From the NCBI RefSeq assembly GCF_000520995.1, contig NZ_JACA01000001.1, forward strand, positions 594,290-658,289: 64,000 nt of DNA, given 5' to 3'. This document shows, one piece after another, positions 52,811 to 62,317 of the stretch. The notes beneath the pieces were generated by a model. It was not told where the DNA came from and did not search any database. It saw only the letters and a list, made by a program, of their open reading frames with translations. The stretch is from Aquimarina macrocephali JAMB N27 (lineage in GTDB: Bacteria; Bacteroidota; Bacteroidia; Flavobacteriales; Flavobacteriaceae). A program made the position numbers and the translations under genes. How positions within the stretch are numbered: position 1 is the stretch's first letter; each line of letters starts with the position of its first letter.

Positions 52811-54682
52811 ATGTTTGATACGGAGTATGATGTAATAGTAGTTGGTGCAGGTCATGCAGGAAGTGAAGCGGCAGCGTCAGCTGCCAATTTAGGTTGTAGC
52901 ACTTTACTTATTACAATGAATTTGCAGAACATTGCGCAAATGAGTTGTAACCCGGCTATGGGAGGAATTGCAAAAGGACAAATAGTAAGAGAGATAGATG
53001 CACTTGGGGGGTATAGTGGAATCGTAAGTGATCGTACTGCGATACAATTTAAAATGTTGAATAAATCAAAAGGACCTGCAATGTGGAGTCCAAGAGTTCA
53101 AAGTGACAGAATGCGTTTTGCAGAAGAATGGAGATTGCTATTAGAGCAAACTCCTAATTTGGATTTTTACCAGGAAATGGTGAGCGGACTTTTGGTTGAA
53201 AATGGAGAAATAAAAGGAGTACAAACATCTCTGGGAATTGAAATAAAAGCAAAGACTGTTGTGTTGACTAACGGAACATTTTTGAATGGATTAATTCATA
53301 TTGGAGAAAAACAATTTGGCGGAGGTAGAGCAGGTGAAAAAGCCGCAACTGGGATAACAGAACAATTGATTGATTTTGGTTTTGATGCTGGAAGAATGAA
53401 AACAGGAACTCCTCCTAGAGTGGATGGAAGATCTTTGGATTATTCTAAAATGATTGAACAACCAGGAGATGATAATCCTGAAAAGTTTTGCTATACAGAT
53501 GCAACAAAACCACTCACCAAACAAAGATCATGTCATATGACATATACTTCTTTAGAAGTTCATGATTTGTTGCGAGAAGGCTTTGATCGATCTCCAATGT
53601 TTAATGGTAGAATTAAAAGTATCGGACCAAGATATTGCCCATCTATAGAAGATAAGATTAATAGATTTGCAGATAAAGAAAGACATCAATTGTTTGTGGA
53701 ACCCGAAGGGTGGAATACAGTAGAAGTTTATGTAAATGGGTTTTCTACATCATTACCAGAAGATGTTCAATTTAAAGCTTTGAAATCTGTAGTAGGTTTT
53801 GAAAATGTAAAGTTTTTTAGACCAGGATATGCTATAGAATATGATTACTTTCCTCCAACACAATTAACACACACGTTAGAAACAAAATTGATTTCTGGAT
53901 TATTTTTTGCGGGGCAAATTAATGGAACTACTGGATATGAAGAAGCAGCTTCTCAAGGATTAATGGCGGGAATAAATGCTGCTCTAAAGGTGAAAGAAAA
54001 AGAATCTTTTATTCTTAAAAGAAGCGAAGCGTATATTGGTGTTTTGATAGATGATCTTATAACCAAGGGAACAGAAGAACCATATAGAATGTTTACTTCA
54101 CGCGCAGAGTACAGAACTTTGTTAAGGCAAGATAATGCAGATTTTAGACTTACACCAAAATCTCATGAGATTGGTTTAGCATCGGATGAACGAATGAAGA
54201 GAATGGAAGAGAAGGAAAAGAAGGCAAGTGCCTTTGTTCAGTTTTTTAAAGATACAAGTGTTACTCCAGAAGAAGCAAATCCTGTTTTAGAAGAAAAGAA
54301 AACATCACCCATTAATCAGAGTAGAAAATTGTTTAAATTATTTTCTCGACCTCAGATTACATTGGATGATATAAAACATTTTGAGAAAGTTTCTACATAT
54401 ATAGAGGAGAATCATTTGGATAAAGAGGTTCTGGAACAAACAGAGATTCAGGTTAAGTATTCTGGTTATATAGAAAAAGAAAAAAATAATGCTGATAAAC
54501 TAAACAGGCTTGAGGATGTGAAAATCCCCAAGAATTTTGATTATACAAAACTGAAGTCATTATCTTTTGAAGCAAGAGAGAAAATGTCTAAAATAAAACC
54601 AGCGACCGTTTCTCAAGCATCACGAATTAGCGGAGTATCGCCAAGTGATATTTCTGTACTTTTGGTTTATATGGGTAGGTGA
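52811..54682 (+). CDS. mnmG: tRNA uridine-5-carboxymethylaminomethyl modification enzyme, large subunit
   Basis: The 623-residue FAD protein has the dinucleotide fold VIVVGAGHAGSEAA (GxGxxG at 12-17), the MnmG signatures NPAMGGIAKGQIVREIDALGG and TGTPPRVDGRS, and the PRYCPSIEDK and FAGQINGTTGYEEAASQG blocks. The C-terminal helical domain is complete. With MnmE it modifies U34 of several tRNAs. The gene (gidA) is often near the origin; here it is next to a parS cluster. It overlaps the next gene by 4 bases. Confidence 0.96.
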   Translation: MFDTEYDVIVVGAGHAGSEAAASAANLGCSTLLITMNLQNIAQMSCNPAMGGIAKGQIVREIDALGGYSGIVSDRTAIQFKMLNKSKGPAMWSPRVQSDRMRFAEEWRLLLEQTPNLDFYQEMVSGLLVENGEIKGVQTSLGIEIKAKTVVLTNGTFLNGLIHIGEKQFGGGRAGEKAATGITEQLIDFGFDAGRMKTGTPPRVDGRSLDYSKMIEQPGDDNPEKFCYTDATKPLTKQRSCHMTYTSLEVHDLLREGFDRSPMFNGRIKSIGPRYCPSIEDKINRFADKERHQLFVEPEGWNTVEVYVNGFSTSLPEDVQFKALKSVVGFENVKFFRPGYAIEYDYFPPTQLTHTLETKLISGLFFAGQINGTTGYEEAASQGLMAGINAALKVKEKESFILKRSEAYIGVLIDDLITKGTEEPYRMFTSRAEYRTLLRQDNADFRLTPKSHEIGLASDERMKRMEEKEKKASAFVQFFKDTSVTPEEANPVLEEKKTSPINQSRKLFKLFSRPQITLDDIKHFEKVSTYIEENHLDKEVLEQTEIQVKYSGYIEKEKNNADKLNRLEDVKIPKNFDYTKLKSLSFEAREKMSKIKPATVSQASRISGVSPSDISVLLVYMGR

Positions 54683-55161
54683 TGAATAGTGTGCTTTGTA
54701 AACAAGAAAAACCTGTAAAAGGAAGAATCTTATCTATTTTGATTTTGGTAATTTCTATTGCCTTTCTTTTTTATACAGAAGAGCCACTTTTAACCAGATT
54801 GATCTTTTTACTTTTATCTTTAGGAGTGTTTGGATATTCTATTTCTTATAAAATCAATAAAGATTTTAATAATCAAAAACTTTTTTTGGTTTTTGGATTC
54901 CCTATTTTTAAAACAAAACTCGATTTAGAATATCCTGATTATATTTCCGTTTTTACAACTTCTTTTAGTTTAGATAATGAGTGGGGTGCTGTTAGTGCAA
55001 TTGGAACAAAAGAAAGACATAGCAAAATTGTAGTTCGCTTTTTTGCGGGAAACAAGAATTTTACACTTTATAAAACAGAAAAAGATGAGAAGGCCTATAA
55101 GAAGGCTAATGAGTTAAGCGAACTTTTGGGAGTTGAAATTTATGACAGTTCTAAAGAATAG
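54679..55161 (+). CDS. Small membrane protein downstream of mnmG
   Basis: The 160-residue protein begins in the last 4 bases of mnmG (ATGA overlap), indicating coupled translation. It has two hydrophobic segments (ILSILILVISIAFLFY; LIFLLLSLGVFGYSI) and then a soluble region with YISVFTTSF and AKKAN-type helix. No family is recognised. Its stop codon overlaps parS site 4. Confidence 0.75.
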   Translation: MMNSVLCKQEKPVKGRILSILILVISIAFLFYTEEPLLTRLIFLLLSLGVFGYSISYKINKDFNNQKLFLVFGFPIFKTKLDLEYPDYISVFTTSFSLDNEWGAVSAIGTKERHSKIVVRFFAGNKNFTLYKTEKDEKAYKKANELSELLGVEIYDSSKE

Positions 55162-55175
55162 TTCCACGTGGAACA
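55160..55175. other. parS site 4
   Basis: AGTTCCACGTGGAACA matches the parS consensus at 15 of 16 positions (A instead of T at the first). It overlaps the stop codon of the upstream gene by two bases and lies about 2.4 kb from sites 1-3. Confidence 0.75.
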
Positions 55176-55215
55176 TTTTTTATCGTAAGACATTCTAATT
55201 CATAAAAAACAATTA

Positions 55216-55710
55216 ATGAAAAATACTTTTATACTGTTTTTTGCTTTGTTCTCGTTTTATTCGTGTATCACTACACACAAGGTAAGACAGATTGATAATT
55301 TTAGAATTGAAACAGAGAATGTGTTTAATGAAGAATCGTTTCTTTTTAAACCTAATATGTATCCAGAAGAAGCCAAGCGTTCATTGCGAAAACAGTTTGG
55401 TTTAACAAAGAATCAAAACCTATCCGATTTTGATGTAAAACTGTTCGATAATTTTGATATGGAATTTAATATCAAAATAAGTTTTGATGTGGATAGAGAA
55501 GTAAGATCAAATTTGGTTAGTGATTTAATAAATAAATCGAACAAAGAAGATGCTGAAAATGAAATAGGAGATGCTGAAACTTTTGTAAAAATTATCATTG
55601 TAGATGCTAATGGTGATAATTGCCTTTCTACAAGATCGTTGTTTTATAATAAAATGCGATCGTTTTTAATTGATATAAAAAACAACATAAAAATAGAACC
55701 ATTATTTTAA
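55216..55710 (+). CDS. Putative lipoprotein of unknown function
   Basis: The 164-residue protein has a leader FALFSFYSC (lipoprotein-like Cys at residue 17) and a mixed alpha/beta mature region (PEEAKRSLRKQFGL, FDNFDMEFNIKISFDVD, VKIIIVDANGDN). No family is recognised. It sits between the mnmG follow-on gene and a methyltransferase, probably in the same transcript. Confidence 0.65.
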   Translation: MKNTFILFFALFSFYSCITTHKVRQIDNFRIETENVFNEESFLFKPNMYPEEAKRSLRKQFGLTKNQNLSDFDVKLFDNFDMEFNIKISFDVDREVRSNLVSDLINKSNKEDAENEIGDAETFVKIIIVDANGDNCLSTRSLFYNKMRSFLIDIKNNIKIEPLF

Positions 55711-55728
55711 ATTTTTCTATCTACATAA

Positions 55729-56580
55729 ATGAATAAACAAAAAACCTTAGATTTTTTTATCGAATGTAAAGATTATACGGTTTCTGGAGAAAAGTTTCAG
55801 TTGCTTTATGATAAAGAATATGATATGTTGGTTACTTCTCCGAAACCTAATGAAAAAGAATTGGGTAAATATTACGAGAGCGAAGATTATATTTCTCATA
55901 CAGATTCCAAACGATCTCTTTTTGAAAAACTATACCACTTAGTTAAAACCTATTCTTTAAACAAAAAGGTTAAACTTATTTCTAAATTAAATCAGCAACG
56001 TGGTGTACTTTTGGATATTGGAGCAGGTACAGGAGATTTTTTAAGTGCAGCAAAAAATAGAGGTTGGAAAATCGAAGGAGTAGAGCCAAATAATCAAGCT
56101 AAAGAACTAGCAAAACAAAAAGGAATAGATTTAAAACCCGAAACAGCTAATTTGGATTCAAAAAGTTTTGATGTTATTACGATGTGGCATGTTTTGGAAC
56201 ATATACCAGATTTGCAACTTCAAATTAGAGAATTAAGACGCCTTTTAAAACCAAATGGATTTGTAATTATAGCTGTACCAAATTTTAAATCATATGATGC
56301 AAAACAATATAATTCCTTTTGGGCAGCATATGATGTACCCAGACACCTTTGGCATTTTTCTAAAACTTCTATCCAAAAACTTTTTGAAGAAGAAAATTTA
56401 AAATTAGAAAAAGTACTCCCCATGAAATTTGATTCATTTTATGTGTCACTTTTATCAGAAAAATACAAAAGTGGTAAAATGAACTTTTTAAATGCTTTTT
56501 GGGTTGGATTACGTTCTAATCTTAAAGCAAAACGATCTGGTGAGTATTCTTCGCATATTTATATTCTTAAAAACGACTAA
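55729..56580 (+). CDS. Class I SAM-dependent methyltransferase
   Basis: The 283-residue protein has motif I LLDIGAGTGDFLSAAKNRGW (about 94-113), VEPNNQAKELA (acidic ribose contact), SKSFDVITMWHVLEHIPDL and LLKPNGFVIIAVPN. The N-terminal lead-in (VTSPKPNEKELGKYYESEDY) matches the family that often follows gidA in flavobacteria. The substrate is unknown. No signal peptide is present. Confidence 0.9.
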   Translation: MNKQKTLDFFIECKDYTVSGEKFQLLYDKEYDMLVTSPKPNEKELGKYYESEDYISHTDSKRSLFEKLYHLVKTYSLNKKVKLISKLNQQRGVLLDIGAGTGDFLSAAKNRGWKIEGVEPNNQAKELAKQKGIDLKPETANLDSKSFDVITMWHVLEHIPDLQLQIRELRRLLKPNGFVIIAVPNFKSYDAKQYNSFWAAYDVPRHLWHFSKTSIQKLFEEENLKLEKVLPMKFDSFYVSLLSEKYKSGKMNFLNAFWVGLRSNLKAKRSGEYSSHIYILKND

Positions 56581-56779
56581 TTTTTGTTTTTAGATGCTTT
56601 TTTCCTCTTTTTAGAACAAACCATATCTATTTACACCTCTTTTTTTTAAAAAGAGCTTAAAATGGCTTATTTTTATTTGTTTTTAATAGTTTTTTTATAT
56701 TGTAACATGTAAAATGATTGTTTTTTCTTATATATGGTTTTTTACGACTATATAATGAATAACATCGCACGAACTTTGA

Positions 56780-56787
56780 TATTTTTG
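56780..56787 (+). promoter_or_regulatory. Candidate -7 element for the OmpH-like gene
   Basis: TATTTTTG fits TAnnTTTG and lies 22 bases before the ATG at 56810, a short leader. The 229-base gap from 56581 holds only T-rich sequence besides this. Confidence 0.35.
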
Positions 56788-56809
56788 CTCAGAACTAAAT
56801 TTTTGAAAA

Positions 56810-57346
56810 ATGAAAAAAATAGTATGGGTTGCAAGTGCATTATTAATTTTAGCTTCTTGTAATCAACAAATAGAAAAAACGGGTTATGTAAATAATACCA
56901 AAGTTGTTTCTGATTATAAAGAAATGAAAGTGGCACAAGAAAAATGGACAAAGCGTAATAATGAAGTACGAGCTGAACTTGAAGAAAAGGCAAAGCAATT
57001 TCAAATTGAGGTAGAAGGGTACAAAAACATTATGAAATCTATGTCTGCTGCTAATAGAGAGAAGAAAGAGCAGGAATTGATGGTTAAGCAACAAGGCCTA
57101 CAAAGAGAGCAGCAAGCCAAAATGCAGGAGATCCAACAAGGAAGTCAAGTAGAGATAGATTCTATTATAGGTAAAGTGAAGAGCTTTATAGAGGATTATG
57201 GTAAGAAAAATGGATATACATATATCTATGGAGACACAGAAACCAGTAATATACTTTATGGTAAAGAAGAATTAAACCTTACCGATAAGATTCTTAAAGA
57301 ATTAAACGGAGGAGATACTGCCACCACAAATGAAACTAAAGAGTAG
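56810..57346 (+). CDS. OmpH/Skp-like lipoprotein
   Basis: The 178-residue protein has a lipoprotein leader ending LILASC and a mature chain that is mostly one Gln/Glu/Lys coiled coil (about 40-125, VAQEKWTKRNNEVRAELEEK). It ends with SFIEDYGKKNGYTYIYGDTE, the C-terminal Skp signature. Skp/OmpH proteins are periplasmic chaperones for outer-membrane proteins; here it appears to be lipid-anchored. A terminator follows. Confidence 0.85.
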   Translation: MKKIVWVASALLILASCNQQIEKTGYVNNTKVVSDYKEMKVAQEKWTKRNNEVRAELEEKAKQFQIEVEGYKNIMKSMSAANREKKEQELMVKQQGLQREQQAKMQEIQQGSQVEIDSIIGKVKSFIEDYGKKNGYTYIYGDTETSNILYGKEELNLTDKILKELNGGDTATTNETKE

Positions 57347-57372
57347 TCAATATACCCTTTTGATATGTTATT

Positions 57373-57403
57373 AACCCCGATTAGTATAATGCAAATCGGG
57401 GTT
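57373..57403 (+). terminator. Terminator after the OmpH-like gene
   Basis: AACCCCGATT (57373-57382) pairs perfectly with AATCGGGGTT (57394-57403) around an 11-base loop and is followed by T-rich sequence. Confidence 0.75.
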
Positions 57404-57524
57404 TTGCTTTTAATATATATCACTGATAATTTACGTGAAGATATATATAAGACTATTAAATTAGTATTAATGTTTTATATATAAAACACTGATTTTAAGA
57501 TATATAAAACCCATAACGAAACAT

Positions 57525-57532
57525 TAACTTTG
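57525..57532 (+). promoter_or_regulatory. Candidate -7 element for the FG-GAP gene
   Basis: TAACTTTG fits TAnnTTTG and lies 63 bases before the ATG at 57596. No -33 TTG is seen at the expected distance. Confidence 0.3.
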
Positions 57533-57595
57533 GATCACCATAAAGATAAAAACTTGTTCATAATTTAGTAGGATTAATCTTAAAACCTTTTAATT

Positions 57596-58753
57596 ATGAA
57601 AAAAATATTCTTCACATTAATTATAATGTTTATTAGCCCCTTGTTAAGAGGGCAAACATTAAGTGAAATTTTGAAAGCAAAAGGATCTGATATAATAGAT
57701 TCTAAAGATCATTTTGGGGAATCAGTTTCTCTAGATGGAAACTATGTTATGGTTGGAGCTCCTGGTAAAAATTATATAAGTCAAGCGAACACGATTAATA
57801 ATGTTGGAGCTGTTTATGTTTTTAAAAAGGATAATAATGGAAATTGGTCAGAAGTTCAAAAATTGGTTCCAAATAATATTTCGATAAGTAATGAAAATGA
57901 TGCTTTTGGTAATTCGATTGCAATTAGTGGTAAATATGCAATAATTGGAGCAAGAAAAGCAGATGGCTTAGGAAGTGACCAGAAGGATATAGGTGCTGTG
58001 TATGTTTTTGAAATAAATACTGCGGGTATCTGGATAGAGAAACAAAAATTAATAGCTTCTGATGCTATGGCTTTTGATGTTTTTGGTAGTAGTTTGGCTA
58101 TTGATGGTGACAATATGCTAATAGGGGCTACTGGAGTAGATGTTGATGGAATATCGTTTGTTGGAGGAGTTTATGCTTTTAGTAGAAGTTCTAGTGGATT
58201 TTGGGAAGAAAAACAAAAAATAGTACCCTCTGAGTTAGATTATGGATTATTTGGAGCAAATATTGCTATTGATGGTGACAAAGCAATAGTAGGGTATTTT
58301 GATGATGGACCGAATCAATCAATAGACAGACAAGGATCAGCCTATATTTATGAACAAGATTCTACTGGAACATGGAATCAAATACAAAAGATAGTTGCCT
58401 CAGATGGTACGGCTAAAGATCTTTTTGGAGGTTCAGTAGCTATTGAAGGGAATTATGTTGTTGTTGGAGCGTATTCTGATAAAGATGAACAAGACCCATC
58501 TGCTACTATTAATAGAGGATCTATTTACATTTTTGAACAGGATAATGCAGGGTTATGGAATGAAAAGCAAAAAATTATACCTTCTTTTCATTCTCTTCCA
58601 GATAAACTTTTTGGGTTTTCGGTCTCAATACATAATGGTTTTATTGTAGTTGGCGCACCATCAGAAGATTTTGATATTAATACAAATACAGATGAGGGGG
58701 CTGTATATATTTATAAGCATGATATTGTCAATAACTTATGGATTGAGAATTAG
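57596..58753 (+). CDS. 5' piece: signal peptide and FG-GAP repeats
   Basis: The 385-residue open part begins MKKIFFTLIIMFISP, has a signal peptide, and then six repeats of about 50-60 residues, each with a turn such as DHFGESVSLDGNYVMVGA. Such repeats build a beta-propeller (integrin-alpha-like) surface domain. A seventh repeat lies beyond the TAG. If really translated alone, the product would be exported to the periplasm but lack the T9SS domain. Confidence 0.6.
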   Translation: MKKIFFTLIIMFISPLLRGQTLSEILKAKGSDIIDSKDHFGESVSLDGNYVMVGAPGKNYISQANTINNVGAVYVFKKDNNGNWSEVQKLVPNNISISNENDAFGNSIAISGKYAIIGARKADGLGSDQKDIGAVYVFEINTAGIWIEKQKLIASDAMAFDVFGSSLAIDGDNMLIGATGVDVDGISFVGGVYAFSRSSSGFWEEKQKIVPSELDYGLFGANIAIDGDKAIVGYFDDGPNQSIDRQGSAYIYEQDSTGTWNQIQKIVASDGTAKDLFGGSVAIEGNYVVVGAYSDKDEQDPSATINRGSIYIFEQDNAGLWNEKQKIIPSFHSLPDKLFGFSVSIHNGFIVVGAPSEDFDINTNTDEGAVYIYKHDIVNNLWIEN

Positions 58754-58801
58754 AGAATACTATCATCAGACATTAAACAGTATAATCAATTTGGTTTTGA
58801 T

Positions 58802-59704
58802 GTGACTTTTCAAGATAACAACCTTATTGTTGTTTCTAGTGGTAATTCTAATTTTAATGTAGGTGGTTCTGCATATTTTTATGAATTTTGTAGAAATGTA
58901 AGTCTGCCAGATGCAAATTTTGAACAATGGTTAGTTGATGAATTAATAGATAAGGATGGCTTAGTAAATGGTAGTATTAGTGACTGTGATGCAAAAAAAG
59001 TTAAAGAACTTAATATTCCTCCTTTGAAGGGAATTTCTGATTTAACAGGAATATCTGCTTTCACTAACTTAGAAATATTAAGTATTCCAGAAAATGATTT
59101 GGTTACTTTGGATTTATCAAATAACACAAAGTTAATTTCAGTAAATTGTTATTATAATCTTTTAGAACAAATCAATATTACAAACTGTAATCAATTAGTT
59201 TCTTTAAATGTTTCAGATAATTTTCTTACACGTTTAGATATTTCAGAAATTAGTGATTTGCAAAGTTTGGATGCAAGAACAAATGAAAATTTAAGCTGTA
59301 TTCAGGTAAAAGACCTTGCAGAAGCGAGTGCCAATAGCTCGGGAAGAAGACCTAAATGGAGGGTAGATAATCGATCTACCATTTTTAATCTTAATTGTCC
59401 GGCGCCTAAAATATCTATGATAAATATTAACAAAAAACGCCCTAGAGATAGTAAAAATAAGTTTAAAGATATAATTGTTTTTCCAACACATATTGCTAAT
59501 GGAGAAAAATTAACCGTTTTAGCTGAAGGACATGAACATTTTGATGTTTTAATCTATGATTTACATGGTAACTTGCTTAAAGAGAGTAAAAATGCATCTA
59601 CAAAAGTTATTTTAGATATTTCTAAATTTTCATCTAATATGTATATTGTTAAGGTGAATAAAAATGGAAATGAATTCACTAAAAAAATTGTTATAAGTAA
59701 TTAA
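58802..59704 (+). CDS. 3' piece: last propeller repeat, LRR and T9SS type A domain
   Basis: The 300-codon piece has no signal peptide and no good independent start: the nominal first residues (TFQDNNLIVVSSG) complete the seventh propeller repeat. It continues through an EF-like/LRR region (ISDLTGISAFTNLEILSIPE; LISVNCYYNLLEQINITN) and a type A sorting domain (YDLHGNLLKES, MYIVKVNKNGNEFTKKIVIS). It is best read as the end of the gene starting at 57596. Confidence 0.55.
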   Translation: MTFQDNNLIVVSSGNSNFNVGGSAYFYEFCRNVSLPDANFEQWLVDELIDKDGLVNGSISDCDAKKVKELNIPPLKGISDLTGISAFTNLEILSIPENDLVTLDLSNNTKLISVNCYYNLLEQINITNCNQLVSLNVSDNFLTRLDISEISDLQSLDARTNENLSCIQVKDLAEASANSSGRRPKWRVDNRSTIFNLNCPAPKISMININKKRPRDSKNKFKDIIVFPTHIANGEKLTVLAEGHEHFDVLIYDLHGNLLKESKNASTKVILDISKFSSNMYIVKVNKNGNEFTKKIVISN

Positions 59705-59725
59705 AGCAGACAGACAATAATTAAT

Positions 59726-59766
59726 AGTAAAACTCTCATTTTTAATTAAGGAATGAGAGTTTTACT
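59726..59766 (+). terminator. Terminator after the split T9SS cargo gene
   Basis: AGTAAAACTCTCATT (59726-59740) pairs perfectly with AATGAGAGTTTTACT (59752-59766). A functional-looking terminator at the end of the second piece supports a single ancestral gene. Confidence 0.8.
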
Positions 59767-60243
59767 ACTAGATCTTTTTCTGTTCAATTTATTAAAAAAT
59801 AATATTATTTTAACATTAAGTTTTTGACACTTCATCGAGAAAAGTTACCACTTTTAAAGCTTTTTACTGATAAAAAACACGCCCAAAAACGTGTAAATAG
59901 TATGGTTTTTTTACCAGATACTTCCGTTTTTTTGATAAAAATAGGGGAGATTTAAACTTTTTTTACTGGCTTGAAATGATTTTTTACATTAGCTCAAGAC
60001 ATTGATTAACAAATTTTTATGTATATTGAAATGTTTTTTGAGATCGTATTTACTTCAGTTAAAATAGGGCAAGTAATAAAAGGTCAGAAAATTATTACAA
60101 AAAAAAGTTAAATTTTAGTTTGATATAAACATTTAATTTATAATTTTATGTCTTGGTAAAAAATATATTAACAATATTATTAACAAGCGCCCCAAATCGC
60201 GAAGTTAATATAGTATATTCACCTTAATCATAAGTGTGATATC
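59767..60243. other. Gene-free region before the CHU_C cargo operon
   Basis: About 477 very T-rich bases. I see no convincing gene. The element TTTTTAC followed by C/T and A/G occurs at 59861, 59906 and 59958, unevenly spaced, and could be regulatory or simply composition. G exceeds C on the plus strand in the sample 60001-60120 (17 to 7). The segment probably holds the promoter of the gene at 60244. Confidence 0.4.
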
Positions 60244-62313
60244 ATGAAAAAAAAACTTAACCTCATATCATTAATTGCTATAGTGACAGGCTTTCTATTT
60301 TCTTCTTTGAAAGCCAACGCTCAGGATATTAATGCTCCTTTGTTTTCTATTAGTGGATCAACTACTACGATACTCTGTGTAAATCAAAATGTTCCCAATC
60401 GAGAAGCGGTTGCCCAAACTCCTTCGGGATTTGGACCCAATACAGAATATATTCTAGAACTGTCGGATGAGACTGGTCTTTTTTCTGCTAATACTACTAG
60501 AGTTTTAACTACATTTACTAGTTCTGTAGCTATTCCGCCTAATGGAACAATAACATTTCCTTCCTTTGCTATCCCTACAGATTTACGTGGCGAGAATTAT
60601 AGTTTACGAGTGAATGTACCAGCAAGTAATATTTTAAGTGCTGTGCAAGAAAATATTCCTATTTACTATTTTGATTTTTCTCAAGGCGTCACATTAACCG
60701 GAGCAAATATTGAGGCTAACACGGTAGCTTTGTGTATTGGGGAATCAGCCACATTAACAGCTTTACCAGGAGATTTTCCAGAATATATCTGGTCTTTTGA
60801 TGCTACGGGAACCAATAATTTTACTGTGGTTCCGGGTGAATCAGGTAATACACTCGAAAATGTAACACAAGTAGGAACCTATAAAGTTCAAGTTAATTTT
60901 GGAAGTTGTAATGCCTTATTTAATTTTGACAGTCAGACAGTAGAGGTAATTGATTTTAATGAAACAACAGTACGAATCAATGAGCCTTCACCACAATCTT
61001 TTTGTCCTAGTGATGTAAAAATATTAACTACAAGTGTTACCGATCCGGGTTTCACTTATGAATGGTTTAAGGACGGAGTTTTGATTCCGGAGTTTGATGG
61101 TCCTTCTGAGATTTTACCAGAGAGTAATTTTGGAGGTTTTTATACAGTTAATGTTACTGGGACTCCAACGTGTAATATAATTACCACTCCCCCCGTGGAG
61201 GTTATTAATTTGGGTTCAGATATTTTGACCAAACCCCCGCCCCTGATAATGTTATTACCTACACAGCCTACGTTGACCTTGTCTATTACGACAAATGCTC
61301 CTGCTGCTGGTAGTACGGTAGAATGGTTTAGGAACGGAATAAGTATTCAAGGTCCGCTCGCGGTTAGTACACCGGGAGCTTTGTCTTTTGATGTCACCAA
61401 TCCTGGTATATATCGTGTAGATGTATTTGCAAATGATGTATGTATGGATACTCTTCAGGCTACTACAGAGGTTTTCGAACCAGTAGGGTTTAGGACTCAG
61501 ATTTCTACATTGTTAGATTGTGATGCCGATACAGGGACTTTGGGGTTAGAGAATTTATTTGGTATTACTTCTACAGGATTAGAAGTTCCTATTATTACTG
61601 ATCAATATTCTTTATTTGATTTTGAATGGTTTTTAGGTACTCAGTCTACAGGTGTTACAGAGACTACTTTTACAGTAACTTCTGCTAACATAGGTGAAGT
61701 TTATGCTTTAGAAGCTACTTTACGAAGCACTTCATTTCCTACAGCGAGATCAAATGATTTAACGGTTGAGTTTTTATCAGATGTTGTAGTTATAGAAGCT
61801 TCCCCGACTTTTATTCCATTTGGAGAGACATCTACATTAAGTGTTCCTCAAAGTAGTAACTATGCTTATGAGTGGTTTATTGTTGTAGATGGAGAGAATC
61901 AATCTTTGGTAGATGGTTCGACCGTTATAAGTGGTCAGGGTACAAATTCTATAGAAATAGATACCATCGGTGATTACTTTGTTAGGATTACATTGTTGGA
62001 TTGTGTTATAGATTCAGAGATACTTAATATTTCAGATGTTGCAGGATCTTCAGAGATTATTCCTAATGTAGTTACACCTAATAGTGATGGTATCAATGAT
62101 AATTGGTTACTTCCACCAAGTTTGTTTAATCAACAAGAAGTAGAGGTTACGATTTATAATGCACGAGGTCAGGTAGATTTTACATCACCAAGTTATCAGA
62201 ATAACTGGCCCAGAGAGAATTCGAAATCATCGGGTCAGGACCCGTTTTATTATTATATAATAACCAAAAACAATTCCGTAGTCAGAAAAGGTTCGATAAC
62301 GGTAATGAGATAA
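60244..62313 (+). CDS. T9SS type B (CHU_C, gliding-associated) surface protein
   Basis: The 689-residue protein has a signal peptide (FLFSSLKANAQ) and several Ig/PKD-like beta domains with CxGESATLTAL-type and EWFKDGVLIPEF-type strands (about 170-250, 250-330, 340-420). It ends with the CHU_C gliding-associated domain (IIPNVVTPNSDGINDNW, VTIYNARGQVDF, YYYIITKNNSVVRKGSITVM). Type B cargo usually depends on a PorP/SprF-like partner encoded next to it, which is what follows 4 bases downstream. Surface adhesion or gliding-related binding is expected, not proven. Confidence 0.9.
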   Translation: MKKKLNLISLIAIVTGFLFSSLKANAQDINAPLFSISGSTTTILCVNQNVPNREAVAQTPSGFGPNTEYILELSDETGLFSANTTRVLTTFTSSVAIPPNGTITFPSFAIPTDLRGENYSLRVNVPASNILSAVQENIPIYYFDFSQGVTLTGANIEANTVALCIGESATLTALPGDFPEYIWSFDATGTNNFTVVPGESGNTLENVTQVGTYKVQVNFGSCNALFNFDSQTVEVIDFNETTVRINEPSPQSFCPSDVKILTTSVTDPGFTYEWFKDGVLIPEFDGPSEILPESNFGGFYTVNVTGTPTCNIITTPPVEVINLGSDILTKPPPLIMLLPTQPTLTLSITTNAPAAGSTVEWFRNGISIQGPLAVSTPGALSFDVTNPGIYRVDVFANDVCMDTLQATTEVFEPVGFRTQISTLLDCDADTGTLGLENLFGITSTGLEVPIITDQYSLFDFEWFLGTQSTGVTETTFTVTSANIGEVYALEATLRSTSFPTARSNDLTVEFLSDVVVIEASPTFIPFGETSTLSVPQSSNYAYEWFIVVDGENQSLVDGSTVISGQGTNSIEIDTIGDYFVRITLLDCVIDSEILNISDVAGSSEIIPNVVTPNSDGINDNWLLPPSLFNQQEVEVTIYNARGQVDFTSPSYQNNWPRENSKSSGQDPFYYYIITKNNSVVRKGSITVMR

Positions 62314-62317
62314 TTTT

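Larger units (their letters stand above)
57596..59704 (+). pseudogene. T9SS cargo (FG-GAP propeller + LRR) interrupted by one in-frame amber codon
   Basis: The frame is the same throughout. TAG at 58751-58753 stops the first piece (385 codons), then 16 open codons lead without shift into the second piece starting at 58802. In the six preceding FG-GAP repeats the equivalent position reads W-x-E-K-Q-K; here it reads WIEN-stop-RILSSD, so the ancestral codon was probably CAG (Gln), one C-to-T change away. Joined, the gene would encode a leader (MKKIFFTLIIMF...LLRGQ), seven propeller repeats of the FGxSVAI-xGxxxxVGA type, a short Leu-rich repeat region and a type A T9SS sorting domain. As read, the exported part lacks its sorting signal. 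Sequencing error or suppression is possible. Confidence 0.8.

Noticed and set aside
60019..60111. 30-codon plus-strand frame starting MYIEMFFEIV
   Set aside because: No homology clue; lies in T-rich promoter DNA where Phe/Ile/Lys codons arise by chance.
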